Origin: JBGSKV01 sp041740975
GTDB lineage: Bacteria > Bdellovibrionota_B > Oligoflexia > Oligoflexales > JALZUQ01
Assembly: GCA_041740975.1 (NCBI GenBank)
Contig: JBGSKV010000047.1
Span: forward strand, 1 to 21,205
Reading direction: 5' to 3'
Length of the DNA stretch: 21,205 bases
Shown: one piece after another, positions 7,887 to 16,064 of the stretch
Numbering within the stretch: position 1 is the stretch's first letter
How the letters are laid out: each line of letters begins with the position of its first letter
The notes under the pieces: model-generated
Told to the model about the DNA's origin: nothing
The model's database searches: none
Seen by the model: only the letters and a program-made list of their open reading frames with translations
Made by a program: the position numbers and the translations under genes

Positions 7887-8383
7887 TCGGCCTTTGTATT
7901 TTGAATAAAAGTATTCACTTTATGAACTTGACTGGTGAGATCCAAGCGACCGGGCAATAAGCAGTTCTGTGGCCCAGAAATATCACGCAAAGAGATGCGA
8001 ATCCCATGGAGTTCTATAAATCCTCCATTACCATCACGCTGATATCGGGAGGAGTAGACCCGAGGTAAAATACCAAAAACTCTCTCCAACTTGCCTTTGT
8101 TCTTTGAAGGAAAAGGGATATGCCACTGGATCGTTTCTTTTTCGTCAATCTTTTGAAAGGTCACTAATGGCAAAGATAGATAAGGTTCAAAAATAACCAC
8201 CTTAAATTGTCCCGGATTTCTCTGGAGTTGAGCCGAAAAGACCTTTTGATCGGCTTCAAATCTTTGTTCTAAGTAGAAAGAAGGCGGAAACTGATAGTGA
8301 TCGCTGTCAGAGGTTGTTACACAAGCCGAAAGAAGTAGGCTTACTTGCAAAGATAATAGAAAGTTCTGTTTACTTTGATTCAA
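7877..8383 (-). CDS. DUF3261-like outer-membrane lipoprotein (ApeN-type)
   Basis: A 168-residue lipoprotein with signal peptide MNQSKQNFLLSLQVSLLLSAC and lipobox LSAC (Cys21). The mature part is beta-rich (FYLEQRFEADQKVFSAQLQ, FKVVIFEPYLSLPLVTFQKI) and ends with Cys residues. APE clusters regularly carry a DUF3261 lipoprotein directly beside the MMPL exporter, and the size, lipobox and position here match. The sequence likeness is too loose for me to name it on sequence alone. It is thought to help place the pigment in the outer membrane. Its start overlaps the exporter gene by 14 bases and its stop overlaps apeH. Confidence 0.7.
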   Translation of the reverse strand: MNQSKQNFLLSLQVSLLLSACVTTSDSDHYQFPPSFYLEQRFEADQKVFSAQLQRNPGQFKVVIFEPYLSLPLVTFQKIDEKETIQWHIPFPSKNKGKLERVFGILPRVYSSRYQRDGNGGFIELHGIRISLRDISGPQNCLLPGRLDLTSQVHKVNTFIQNTKAECL

Positions 8384-10436
8384 CTTTAAGTCCTAATGAA
8401 GCGAGTAAGGCAACTCCCGAGCCAAGCGCCACTGTTATGCCCAAATCATGCAAGACCGGGTGACGAGCGAATCCCAATATACCAAAACTCAAAACAGCGC
8501 TCAGGCCAGTCAGAAGGACCTTCACCCGGTCTTTGTCATTGTAGTCTGATGCCAGCGAAATAGAAGAATAATCTAGCGCCAAAGCGATCACCAATATAAA
8601 TCCCGCCACATGAATAAAGTTCACGGCAATATGATTGTGATGGAAATAAATCGACAATGTCGCTGAGGCAAGAGCCAAAGGTAGGAAGATATAACCGAGC
8701 TTAAGCAGGCGCTTATGTAAAAACATCAAATATAAAAACATAAAAGCGACCCCAATGGCGAGGAGCATTTGAAGATTGGATTGGATGCCATTCAGTGCGG
8801 TTTCATAATAGTTCTTGGCATTCATGTCAAAAACAGGCTTCTCAAGCTGGGGAGGACCATCTGCCGCAAAAAACAAAAAAGTTTTTTCGCCATCTTTCGC
8901 ATGCCACGCATGGTGCGTAAACTGTTTGGCTAAATCTAGGTATGACTCAGCTGAAACTGGTTCTAAACTTTGGACCCAGTCGGCGTTCAAATTCAGATTG
9001 ATTCCTCTTTTAATCAGATCGTTCTGCAATTCTACGACAAGTGCCGGGTACTGTTCTTTGAGATGCTGAATGGATAATGACTGTTGAGTTTGGTTCTGAA
9101 ACTTATGAAGAGGATGGGATTCACTGGCGATGCTCTGCGAGCGCAGCCAGTCGTAGGTCTGATTCAATGACACGTCAGATTCGACTGCGAAATACTTGGC
9201 GAGGCCGATTTTTTTGAGCTCAGCCTCAAACTGCGTTTGCTGCTGGGTTAATACATCTGACTGAAACCGAAAGGCATGAAGGTCTGTCTGAAAAGAGACT
9301 TTTGTAAATACAAAGACGACCAGCAAACACAGAGACCACGCGACGAGCAAGGAAGGTGCGCGTAATTTTAAACTAGGGATATACATATTACGGAAAGAGA
9401 TTTGAGATAAACGATCTTGAAAGACAAGCATAAGTGTCACGAATCCGACCATGCCGCCAATAGAGACTATGGCAATCTGTTTCAAGACGACACTATGACC
9501 GAACAACACTACTATGAAGCCAATCAGAGTCGTGCCAATCGCTGATCCCAGAGTCAAAAAAGATCGCCGTCGTTCGGCCGGTGAAATGCCGGAAAAATGA
9601 ACCAAGTATTCATTGTTGAAGCCAATGAATGTTGAAGTAAAGGCAAAAACCACAGAGAAGATGTTTGTATAGAAGAGTCCTAGCAGCCCAAGCCCAAAAA
9701 TATAGGACATCGCCGTTCCGACCAAAAGAAAACCGAGTAGAATCCAGTTGGGACAGAAAAATACAAAGAGTAAAAGATTGAGTGGTATCGATAACCACAT
9801 GCAGAGCTGAATATCACTTTTGATAGACTTATAATTTTCGTATGCAAAAAAATCGGCCCCTATGAAACCGATGTCTTTGTGGTGGGCGACCAAAAAATCG
9901 TACAGGGGAGCCAGCTTGTCAAAATTCACGGCGGCCTTACGAGAAAAGATTTTGATGGGTTGCGTTTGTGGGCCAGACTCACCGAAAGCCAGTTTACTAA
10001 TCTGTAGTGGCTCAGCCGCTAACATCTGGGCATATTCCGACGAGCCGGGGAGCTGCAAAAGGTTAGCGTAGGAATCGGAAAGTTCGGAAATATTAATCTG
10101 GCGGAGAAAATTCTGCAAATTAGTTGGGTCCAGTACCGCAATCAGACCTTCCATCGGCAGCATTTTCTGCGGATCAAAAGCATTCTCTGGCTCGTAACCA
10201 GCTTGGGCCAATAGTGGGTTTATTTCTGCCCGAAGCGGAGACTCATTCGAACTAAACTTAATAAAAATTCGGTTGTTAAAAACGCTTTGATCCTGAAACT
10301 TCTGAAAGAGGGTGTGCCGAGTCCCTTGCTGGCCTGTCAGGGAGGCGATGATGTCATCTTCGGTGGCGAAACGATTGAAAATCCAAAGAGAAAGGAGTGC
10401 GTTCAGGAAGATGAGAGCCAAAATTTTCCACTTCAT
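8370..10436 (-). CDS. apeM: RND/MMPL-family exporter (ApeM-type)
   Basis: A 688-residue inner-membrane exporter of the RND superfamily. The layout is a first helix (3-21), a periplasmic domain (about 22-205), helices 2-6 (about 208-345), a seventh helix (about 368-385), a second periplasmic domain (about 386-565) and five more helices to the C-terminus, giving the internally duplicated 12-helix plan. The proton-relay pairs of MmpL proteins (Asp-Tyr in helices 4 and 10) appear here as Glu276-Tyr277 and Asp622-Tyr623. It is somewhat shorter than many MMPL proteins. In APE clusters this pump moves the lipid-linked polyene across the inner membrane, with LolA-like and lipoprotein partners. Those flank it here: the LolA-like gene ends seven bases before its start and the lipoprotein gene overlaps its end. 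Confidence 0.88.
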   Translation of the reverse strand: MKWKILALIFLNALLSLWIFNRFATEDDIIASLTGQQGTRHTLFQKFQDQSVFNNRIFIKFSSNESPLRAEINPLLAQAGYEPENAFDPQKMLPMEGLIAVLDPTNLQNFLRQINISELSDSYANLLQLPGSSEYAQMLAAEPLQISKLAFGESGPQTQPIKIFSRKAAVNFDKLAPLYDFLVAHHKDIGFIGADFFAYENYKSIKSDIQLCMWLSIPLNLLLFVFFCPNWILLGFLLVGTAMSYIFGLGLLGLFYTNIFSVVFAFTSTFIGFNNEYLVHFSGISPAERRRSFLTLGSAIGTTLIGFIVVLFGHSVVLKQIAIVSIGGMVGFVTLMLVFQDRLSQISFRNMYIPSLKLRAPSLLVAWSLCLLVVFVFTKVSFQTDLHAFRFQSDVLTQQQTQFEAELKKIGLAKYFAVESDVSLNQTYDWLRSQSIASESHPLHKFQNQTQQSLSIQHLKEQYPALVVELQNDLIKRGINLNLNADWVQSLEPVSAESYLDLAKQFTHHAWHAKDGEKTFLFFAADGPPQLEKPVFDMNAKNYYETALNGIQSNLQMLLAIGVAFMFLYLMFLHKRLLKLGYIFLPLALASATLSIYFHHNHIAVNFIHVAGFILVIALALDYSSISLASDYNDKDRVKVLLTGLSAVLSFGILGFARHPVLHDLGITVALGSGVALLASLGLKVESK

Positions 10437-10443
10437 AAGAAGA

Positions 10444-11007
10444 TTAGCTCCGCGTCTGTAGCTTTATGACCCGCATAGATACTTTTTCGCTTTCAAGATC
10501 CAAGTCAAGTTGTGTCAAATTCTGAAGTTTATCGAACCGGAGAGAAATGTTCGTGATTTTCATTGGTGTTTTGGGAGTTAGTGTCAGAGCATCGTCTTGA
10601 TAAACGATGTTAAAAAAATCCCCTAATTTTTTCAAATCAAAGGTCAATAGTGCTTGAAAAGTTCGGATGAGAGGTGTGGCTTGACTCTGCCCTTGCGGCA
10701 GTTTGGCCAGGTAAGACTTGGTCTTTGCGTCATATAAAAGAATCTGGCCGTCAGCAAAGCGCAAATCAGCCCTTTTTGGGTCAGATGAGAACCACTCCAT
10801 CACTTTGTTCTGGTAGATGATACGAACTTGACTGGTCAATGGGCGAATGAAAATAGGGCTGGTCTTGGTTTGTTCAAAAGAGCCATCAAAAAACGTAATA
10901 TTGCGGTATTTTTTTTCCAAAAGTTCTGGCGTTAGGGTTATGCCATATGAAAAAGAAGACAAAGAACTCAAAATAATGATCAAAAGAAACTTCGATCCTA
11001 GCGCCAT
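10444..11007 (-). CDS. apeL: LolA-like outer-membrane carrier (ApeL-type)
   Basis: A periplasmic LolA/LolB-fold protein of 187 residues. The signal peptide is SKFLLIIILSSLSSFSYG. The mature chain has LolA-like strands: GSFEQTKTSPIFIRPLTSQ, a VMEWFSSDP segment in the position of the usual WxxxxP, DGQILLYDAKTKSYLAKLP, and LTPKTPMKITNISLRFD. Classic LolA carries lipoproteins to the outer membrane; the APE version is thought to carry the pigment lipid. ATG 11007 is preferred. The frame also opens at GTG 11016. The gene overlaps the 3' end of the lyase gene by about 10 bases, which points to translational coupling. The C-terminus ends KLQTRS without further domains. Confidence 0.8.
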   Translation of the reverse strand: MALGSKFLLIIILSSLSSFSYGITLTPELLEKKYRNITFFDGSFEQTKTSPIFIRPLTSQVRIIYQNKVMEWFSSDPKRADLRFADGQILLYDAKTKSYLAKLPQGQSQATPLIRTFQALLTFDLKKLGDFFNIVYQDDALTLTPKTPMKITNISLRFDKLQNLTQLDLDLESEKVSMRVIKLQTRS

Positions 11008-12569
11008 GATGTCCACTCACATTTTTCAAACAAAGTGGTTTTCATTCTGACGATATCTTGATCTAAGGCGCGGTCATGAATGACAGGCTGAAACTGCGAT
11101 GCAAATGTTTCCAGAATATTCTGAATCTTCGGTGCATACCTCACCTCTGCGTTCTTTTGGCGCCGAACATAATGGGCCTGAAGAAGAGTAAGAGTATGGA
11201 TAGCTAAGCAATCCTCCGCTAAATGTGCCTGCTTCGATAAGTTCGTTGCTGCGACACTCCCCATGCTAACCACATCTTGATTGCCGGACTCTGTGGGCCG
11301 CGACAATACCGCCGCTGGATTTGTGGAATGTATAATCTCAGCAGTGAGTGCCGAAAGCGTTATCTGCATGGCTTTGTAGCCGTGATTGATTTTTCGGATG
11401 GGCTCTTCTAGTCCTGGATCGACGAGATTCTCACTGAGTTTGTCGTGACAAGCTGTGCTCATCATGTAAGCGATTTGTCGATCGATGAGGTTGATGACAG
11501 AACCGAGCCCCGCATTCAGGGTGTCGCATGCCATAGCTATATGACCACCAAAAAAATTGCCGCCGTTTAAGATTTTATTTTCTTTATGAAAAAAAAGCGG
11601 ATTGTCATTAACCGAATTCATTTCTTGCTCGATTAGTGTTTTGGTCCAAGTTAGGGCATCTTGAAAAGCTCCCAGTATTTGTGGTGAGCATCGAATGGAA
11701 TACTTGTCTTGAATCTCGCCTTCTTTGCGAATGGCCTGTAGCTGCATGTCTTGCGGAAAAATGCTTTCAAACAGCTTCGCCACTGCTAGTTGTCCAGAAT
11801 GTGGTTTCACTTGATGCACCAATGGATGAAATGCGGATTTTTGCAAATCAAGCAAATCCAGCATCATCGCAATATTAAACGTCGCAGCAGAATAAACCTT
11901 ATCGAGCGTTATCCATGCCTTCGCAGCGACCGTGGACATAATGGAACTGCCATTCATGATTGCCAGCGATTCGCGCATTTTAAATACATAGGGTTGAATA
12001 CCTAGTTCTGCAAAAACCTCCGCGGTTTGTCGAACTTCATTCTTAAAGTAAACGTGGCGCTTGCCATGCAAAGCAGCAGCGATATAGGAAAGTGGCGTCA
12101 GGTCACCGCTGGCACCCACTGATCCGCGACTAGGGATGCAAGGAAAAACACCGTGGTTCATAAGCTCGACCATTTTTTCAAGAAGGCCAACGCTGATACC
12201 GGAGCGTGCGTAAGAAAAACAATTCAACCGAACCAGCATGGCCGCGGCACATTCTTCTTCTGTCAGATACGCCCCGGTCCCACAACCGTGATACTCATAT
12301 AAATTCTTTTGCATTTGCAGGGCTTGATCGACGCTGATGCGATTAGCTGACGATGACCCGAAGCCTGTCGTCGCTCCGTAAATATCATGTTGGCCAGCTT
12401 CAATAGCGTTCATCAAGAAAGCATGATTGGCATCAATTTCTTTTAAAAGTTTTTCGTCGAGTTCGTATTTCTGAGATTGGATACCCTGCGAGCAAATGTC
12501 TGAAAGGTCTTGCAGAGTGAGTTTGTTCTCTAGCTTGATAATGTATGGCTTCGAAGTTCTAGTTTGCAT
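10998..12569 (-). CDS. MIO-type aromatic amino acid ammonia-lyase (HAL/TAL/PAL family)
   Basis: Removes ammonia from an aromatic amino acid to give an aryl-acrylate, the likely polyene starter. The 523-residue chain has the Ala-Ser-Gly triad that cyclises to the MIO electrophile (153-155, GSVGASGDLTPL), the catalytic loop Tyr64 (YGATTGFG), the NGSS motif, QDKYSIRCSPQ and GGNFFGG. At the selectivity site, LQRNLVLSH of histidine lyase reads MQKNLYEYH here (Tyr93-His94): neither Ser-His (histidine), His-Leu (R. sphaeroides tyrosine lyase) nor Phe-Leu (phenylalanine lyase). The later GNQDVVSM has Gln where histidine lyases have a catalytic Glu (NQEDHVSM), as in Phe/Tyr lyases. Together with its place in a pigment operon and no other hut gene nearby, this argues against histidine as substrate. 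ATG 12569 is chosen over TTG 12590; it overlaps the upstream gene by 11 bases. Confidence 0.9.
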   Translation of the reverse strand: MQTRTSKPYIIKLENKLTLQDLSDICSQGIQSQKYELDEKLLKEIDANHAFLMNAIEAGQHDIYGATTGFGSSSANRISVDQALQMQKNLYEYHGCGTGAYLTEEECAAAMLVRLNCFSYARSGISVGLLEKMVELMNHGVFPCIPSRGSVGASGDLTPLSYIAAALHGKRHVYFKNEVRQTAEVFAELGIQPYVFKMRESLAIMNGSSIMSTVAAKAWITLDKVYSAATFNIAMMLDLLDLQKSAFHPLVHQVKPHSGQLAVAKLFESIFPQDMQLQAIRKEGEIQDKYSIRCSPQILGAFQDALTWTKTLIEQEMNSVNDNPLFFHKENKILNGGNFFGGHIAMACDTLNAGLGSVINLIDRQIAYMMSTACHDKLSENLVDPGLEEPIRKINHGYKAMQITLSALTAEIIHSTNPAAVLSRPTESGNQDVVSMGSVAATNLSKQAHLAEDCLAIHTLTLLQAHYVRRQKNAEVRYAPKIQNILETFASQFQPVIHDRALDQDIVRMKTTLFEKCEWTSWR

Positions 12570-13455
12570 TTGCAGTTTTCCAAAAATCAAAAAAATTGAA
12601 CCATTGGCTGGGGTGTGTTTCTACACACATTTCCAAGCTTTGCACATATTTCCTAATCAAATCTTGAACAGTAATGGGTTCTTTTCCGTCCCACAAGCAA
12701 ATAGACGAAATGACGTATTTACTCCAGGGAAACGGACCGCTTTTGATGCAAAGAAACTGAAAAATAGGCCGCTTTAGAATTCTGGCAATCTCGAATATAT
12801 CGGCGGGGAACTCGGCCTCCTTGCCAAGGAAATTAACTGCAACGTGACGCTTACTGTGGTCAAGCCGATCTCCCATCATACAGACATTGCCACCCTGATC
12901 CAGGCAGTCTCGAATAGCGAGAAGGACTTCGAGGGGATCGTTCTGAGACGGAATAATTTTGACACCAAAAGACTTCAAGTTGTTGGTGATTTTCTGAAAC
13001 TGCGGAGACGTCGCAGCATTCATGACAATAGAAATATCTAAGTTGTAACGTTTCAATCCGGCGCCACAGAGAATCCAATCACCGATGTGCGCGCCCAAAA
13101 TAAAACTGCCATGTTGAGAATGAGGCTCTAGTTTGTAGTTGAACTCGTCACGTTGAATGAAACGATTGACTTTGTCGGGTTTGTGCATAAAGCTCATTCG
13201 ATCAATGAGCGTGCAGCCGAAACTCCAGTAGTTAGCGAACGACCGGCCGATAAATACTTTCGATTTGAAATAATGAGCACGTCGGCGATAAAACGTCCGC
13301 AGTGCCTTGCGTTCACGATAGCCAGTCGCGTAAAAGAATATCAAAGGAAAAATGGCCACGATATAGCAAAGGTAAACACCCCCAAGCTTGAAAATAAAGC
13401 GAAGGACAAAGGTACCGCCTTTTTCACTAGATGGTATGGCCGAGGCATTTGACAT
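12559..13455 (-). CDS. LpxL/HtrB-type lysophospholipid acyltransferase
   Basis: A 298-residue acyltransferase of the LpxL (LPLAT) superfamily, membrane-associated through a hydrophobic N-terminal helix (about 26-45, VYLCYIVAIFPLIFFYATG). The active-site stretch is LGAHIGDWILCGAG, corresponding to GHFGNWE of the family. Then come CMMGDRLDHSKRHVAVNFLG and FEIARILKRPIFQF, the usual substrate-loop and core regions. In E. coli and relatives the ApeJ protein is, as I recall, a fusion of a GT2 glycosyltransferase and this type of acyltransferase; here the two are adjacent separate genes with a three-base gap. The likely role is to acylate a carrier lipid or sugar, or to transfer the polyene from ACP. 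The true acyl donor cannot be read from sequence. Confidence 0.85.
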   Translation of the reverse strand: MSNASAIPSSEKGGTFVLRFIFKLGGVYLCYIVAIFPLIFFYATGYRERKALRTFYRRRAHYFKSKVFIGRSFANYWSFGCTLIDRMSFMHKPDKVNRFIQRDEFNYKLEPHSQHGSFILGAHIGDWILCGAGLKRYNLDISIVMNAATSPQFQKITNNLKSFGVKIIPSQNDPLEVLLAIRDCLDQGGNVCMMGDRLDHSKRHVAVNFLGKEAEFPADIFEIARILKRPIFQFLCIKSGPFPWSKYVISSICLWDGKEPITVQDLIRKYVQSLEMCVETHPSQWFNFFDFWKTANAN

Positions 13456-13458
13456 AAT

Positions 13459-14160
13459 TTACAAAAGACCTCGCGTTAAAAATAATTTTGTATGGAGTCG
13501 TGTTAGCCGGATGTTGTCTTCAAACGCTTTGAAGTGACTAACCCTTTCGGAGCGAGGAGGGTAGAGGACTTCAATCGGAACAGAAGTCACGGGGACTCCT
13601 TGCCAAATGGATTTGACCAAAATCTCAATCTCAAAATCATAGCTGAAGCAGGACGTTTGAATGCCGCTGACAACAGCTACAGGATAACTTCGAAATCCAG
13701 ACTGCGTGTCCGGAAGCATCTTAAAAGTTTCAGCGAAAATCCAAAAATTCGAGAACGCCCGGCCAAATTTGGAAGAAAAAGTCACATCGCCTGACTCACT
13801 GCCAAAATTACGGTTGCCGATGCAGATCGAGTCAGGATTATTCTCACGATGATTTAAGAATGCCAGGAGGGACTTCGGATAATGCTGGCCATCACCGTCC
13901 ATAGTGATGGCGTAGGTAAATCCATTTTCCTTTGCCCACCCAAAGCCGGCTTTGAGTGCCGCGCCTTTGCCGCTGTTTTGTGACAGGTTTAGATAGGCAC
14001 TGGGCTGAGCCCGAATGACTTCGATCAGGGTCTGATCAGTGGAGCCATCGTTGATGCAAACGACGTGTTCGTGAATCTTTTTGGTTTCGGATACAACGTC
14101 AAAAATTGTCTTTTCGTTATTGTAAGTCGGAATGAGCACCACAGTTTTAGGAGAGCTCAT
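13459..14160 (-). CDS. GT2-family glycosyltransferase (DPM1-like)
   Basis: A 233-residue family 2 glycosyltransferase with the GT-A fold: VVLIPTYNNEKTI at the N-terminus, INDGSTDQT (Asp38), NSGKGAALKAGF, the metal-binding MDGDGQHYP (Asp88, Asp90) and DTQSGFRSYP near residue 150. It has no transmembrane domain and is close in type to dolichyl-phosphate-mannose synthases. Its ATG overlaps the stop of the upstream fusion gene as ATGA, so translation is coupled, and the LpxL-type gene starts three bases after its stop. It probably adds a sugar to the lipid anchor or to the aryl head of the polyene; the sugar is unknown. Confidence 0.9.
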   Translation of the reverse strand: MSSPKTVVLIPTYNNEKTIFDVVSETKKIHEHVVCINDGSTDQTLIEVIRAQPSAYLNLSQNSGKGAALKAGFGWAKENGFTYAITMDGDGQHYPKSLLAFLNHRENNPDSICIGNRNFGSESGDVTFSSKFGRAFSNFWIFAETFKMLPDTQSGFRSYPVAVVSGIQTSCFSYDFEIEILVKSIWQGVPVTSVPIEVLYPPRSERVSHFKAFEDNIRLTRLHTKLFLTRGLL

Positions 14161-15848
14161 AGGGCGAACTCCAGTTCACCTTTGGCGTAGGTTTTCAGTT
14201 GACTCGTAATTGTGTAGTTGGCGGTATTTGATTCTTTTTGAACATCCACGAAAATTTCCAGTAGAGTGTCGGGGGTGATTTTATCAAGAAACTTACATCG
14301 CGTCGCTTTGACGAGGCTCACAGTCTGCTGTCCTAGTACCGCCGCCACCAGCTTTAGAACAAATTCGATCTGGCTAACACCAGGCATAATCGAGAATTCG
14401 TCAAAGTGCCCGTCTAGGAACAAACAATCGTTATTTACCATGAGCTGAGCCTTGCCGGACATATTTGAGAGTTCTACCTTCTCGAGGCTTGGTAAATGCA
14501 GTCGCGCCTTATTGTAGTCCAGTGCGAGTTCGGAAGATGACTTCTCATCGTAAAATTTTTGCAATTGGAGAGCAAGTTTGGCCAAGTTGGCTTTATCGGA
14601 TGCCTCATTTGGCAGTGGAATGGGCGGAAAAAAGTGGCTATTGTGCTGAACGCAAGAGAGTTGGAAGTTGTTTTTCTTATTAAGTATTGCGTGATCGGAC
14701 GTGATAAAAATGGGGGTGATGGGAATCTTAGTATCTATGGATAGCTTGAAAGCGCCTTGGTGCATTTCGCCTAACCGACCGTCCGTGCAACGAGTGCCTT
14801 CTGGAAAAATAATAACTTTCTCGCCCGCCAGTAAATGTTCTCGAACTCTTAGATAACCTTCCAGCATGGATGTGGGATCATCGAAATCAATCGGGATATA
14901 CCCACCCCCCAAAGCGGTAAAACCAATGATAGGGTTGTTGGCAAACTTGGCGTTAATGAATGTGAAGCAATTGGGGATATAACAGATGATAGCGATCACA
15001 TCCATCATACTGATGTGATTGGCGATAAAAAGTTGCCCGACTTTCTCGCCACCGTGGTCGAAGTCTCGCATATCGACAAAACGCAAAATGCGGGTATAGG
15101 TCTGGACAAATTGAAAGGCATGCCGGATAAAATATTGCATGTAACGGGTATAACGTTTTTTATCGCCCCAGCTGGCAAGCTTGATGAGGGGTATAAACGG
15201 TAAAAAAGAAATGGCCATTAAGCCGAAAAGACCAAAAATAACGACATGTTTTGCAATGTAAGCTATTCGCAATGGTATTTTTGATAGGCGCTCGACTCCG
15301 CCACTCGTCAGAAAAGTTATGAGAAAGAGGCCGCCGAGAAGAAAATAAGAATAAAGCCCAGTGTAAAGCGCCCAAGCTTTCGTGCTGCCACCTACCGTCA
15401 AAATAGCGATAAGCGCCGTGTTCAACGATAGTCCGACGACCCAAAGCAACATATTGCCACGCAGTTTTTTGCGTTTTAGGTCACTCAGTTCACCAAAGCG
15501 TTTCGCAAAAAACTCGAGAACAGATTCTTCTTGAAACCATGACGCGACGAAAAAGGCGAGTCCGAAGAACGACATGACGAGCGGATATATGCGCGGGATT
15601 TTATCGGCTTCAAGCGCGAAAATAAGAAAAAGGAGGAAGCCTAAAGTGAGAAACTTGAGACTGCGTAGTTTCTCAGATTTTTGCGCAAAGAAAATGGCAA
15701 ATGCCACTGCGACCAATGCGTACTGAAAGTAGAAAGGTACTTTCCAATATTCAAAACCAAGAATCAAAAAAGGAAACAAGAAGAGAAGTGGTTTTAGAAT
15801 GTTAAGCGTTTTTGTTGTGGTAAGTTTGGACAAGGTCGTAAACATCAT
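14157..15848 (-). CDS. Three-domain fusion: COG4648-like membrane protein, PlsC-type acyltransferase, hotdog dehydratase (ApeG-ApeD-ApeI)
   Basis: A 563-residue protein that joins three activities usually encoded separately in APE clusters. Residues about 14-180 have six hydrophobic helices with ApeG/COG4648-like features (IYPLVMSF, RGNMLLWVVGLSLN, LYTGLYSYFLLGGLF). A further helix (196-222) leads to a PlsC-type acyltransferase with NHISMMD (His278 and Asp283, the HX4D motif) and FPEGTR (348-353). Residues about 455-563 form a FabA/FabZ-like hotdog domain, LDGHFDEFSIMPGVSQIEFV, with the catalytic His481 and Glu495 at FabZ spacing. This last domain should act as ApeI, partner of the separately encoded ApeP in dehydrating 3-hydroxyacyl-ACP. 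The frame is open throughout, so it is a true fusion. The ATG overlaps the ACP gene by 47 bases; its ribosome site is weak, so TTG 15833 is possible. Confidence 0.88.
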   Translation of the reverse strand: MMFTTLSKLTTTKTLNILKPLLFLFPFLILGFEYWKVPFYFQYALVAVAFAIFFAQKSEKLRSLKFLTLGFLLFLIFALEADKIPRIYPLVMSFFGLAFFVASWFQEESVLEFFAKRFGELSDLKRKKLRGNMLLWVVGLSLNTALIAILTVGGSTKAWALYTGLYSYFLLGGLFLITFLTSGGVERLSKIPLRIAYIAKHVVIFGLFGLMAISFLPFIPLIKLASWGDKKRYTRYMQYFIRHAFQFVQTYTRILRFVDMRDFDHGGEKVGQLFIANHISMMDVIAIICYIPNCFTFINAKFANNPIIGFTALGGGYIPIDFDDPTSMLEGYLRVREHLLAGEKVIIFPEGTRCTDGRLGEMHQGAFKLSIDTKIPITPIFITSDHAILNKKNNFQLSCVQHNSHFFPPIPLPNEASDKANLAKLALQLQKFYDEKSSSELALDYNKARLHLPSLEKVELSNMSGKAQLMVNNDCLFLDGHFDEFSIMPGVSQIEFVLKLVAAVLGQQTVSLVKATRCKFLDKITPDTLLEIFVDVQKESNTANYTITSQLKTYAKGELEFAL

Positions 15849-16056
15849 TCATGGTTCGAATTTTTTGAACTTCTTCGCTTTGCGGCTTAATACCAAAAAC
15901 TTCTTGGAATTTGATGACAAGGTCGATGGCGTCTAAGCTATCGAGTCCAAGGTCCTCAAAAATACTGCTTTCTGGCTTAATGGCTTCCGGCTCTATTTCA
16001 AACAAGCTCACCATAATGGCGTTTACTTTTTGATGTACTAAAGCTGTATCCGTCAA
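15802..16056 (-). CDS. Acyl carrier protein (second in cluster)
   Basis: An 84-residue acyl carrier protein that holds the growing chain on a 4'-phosphopantetheine arm. The attachment motif is LGLDSLDAIDLV (Ser40), inside the usual four-helix pattern with acidic helix II. The start codon is TTG (16056), following AGGTGA, eight bases after the ketosynthase stop. APE clusters carry two ACPs, ApeE and ApeF; I cannot say which this is. It lies between ketosynthase ApeO and the fusion protein, far from the other ACP. Confidence 0.93.
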   Translation of the reverse strand: MTDTALVHQKVNAIMVSLFEIEPEAIKPESSIFEDLGLDSLDAIDLVIKFQEVFGIKPQSEEVQKIRTMNDVYDLVQTYHNKNA

Positions 16057-16064
16057 ACCATCAC

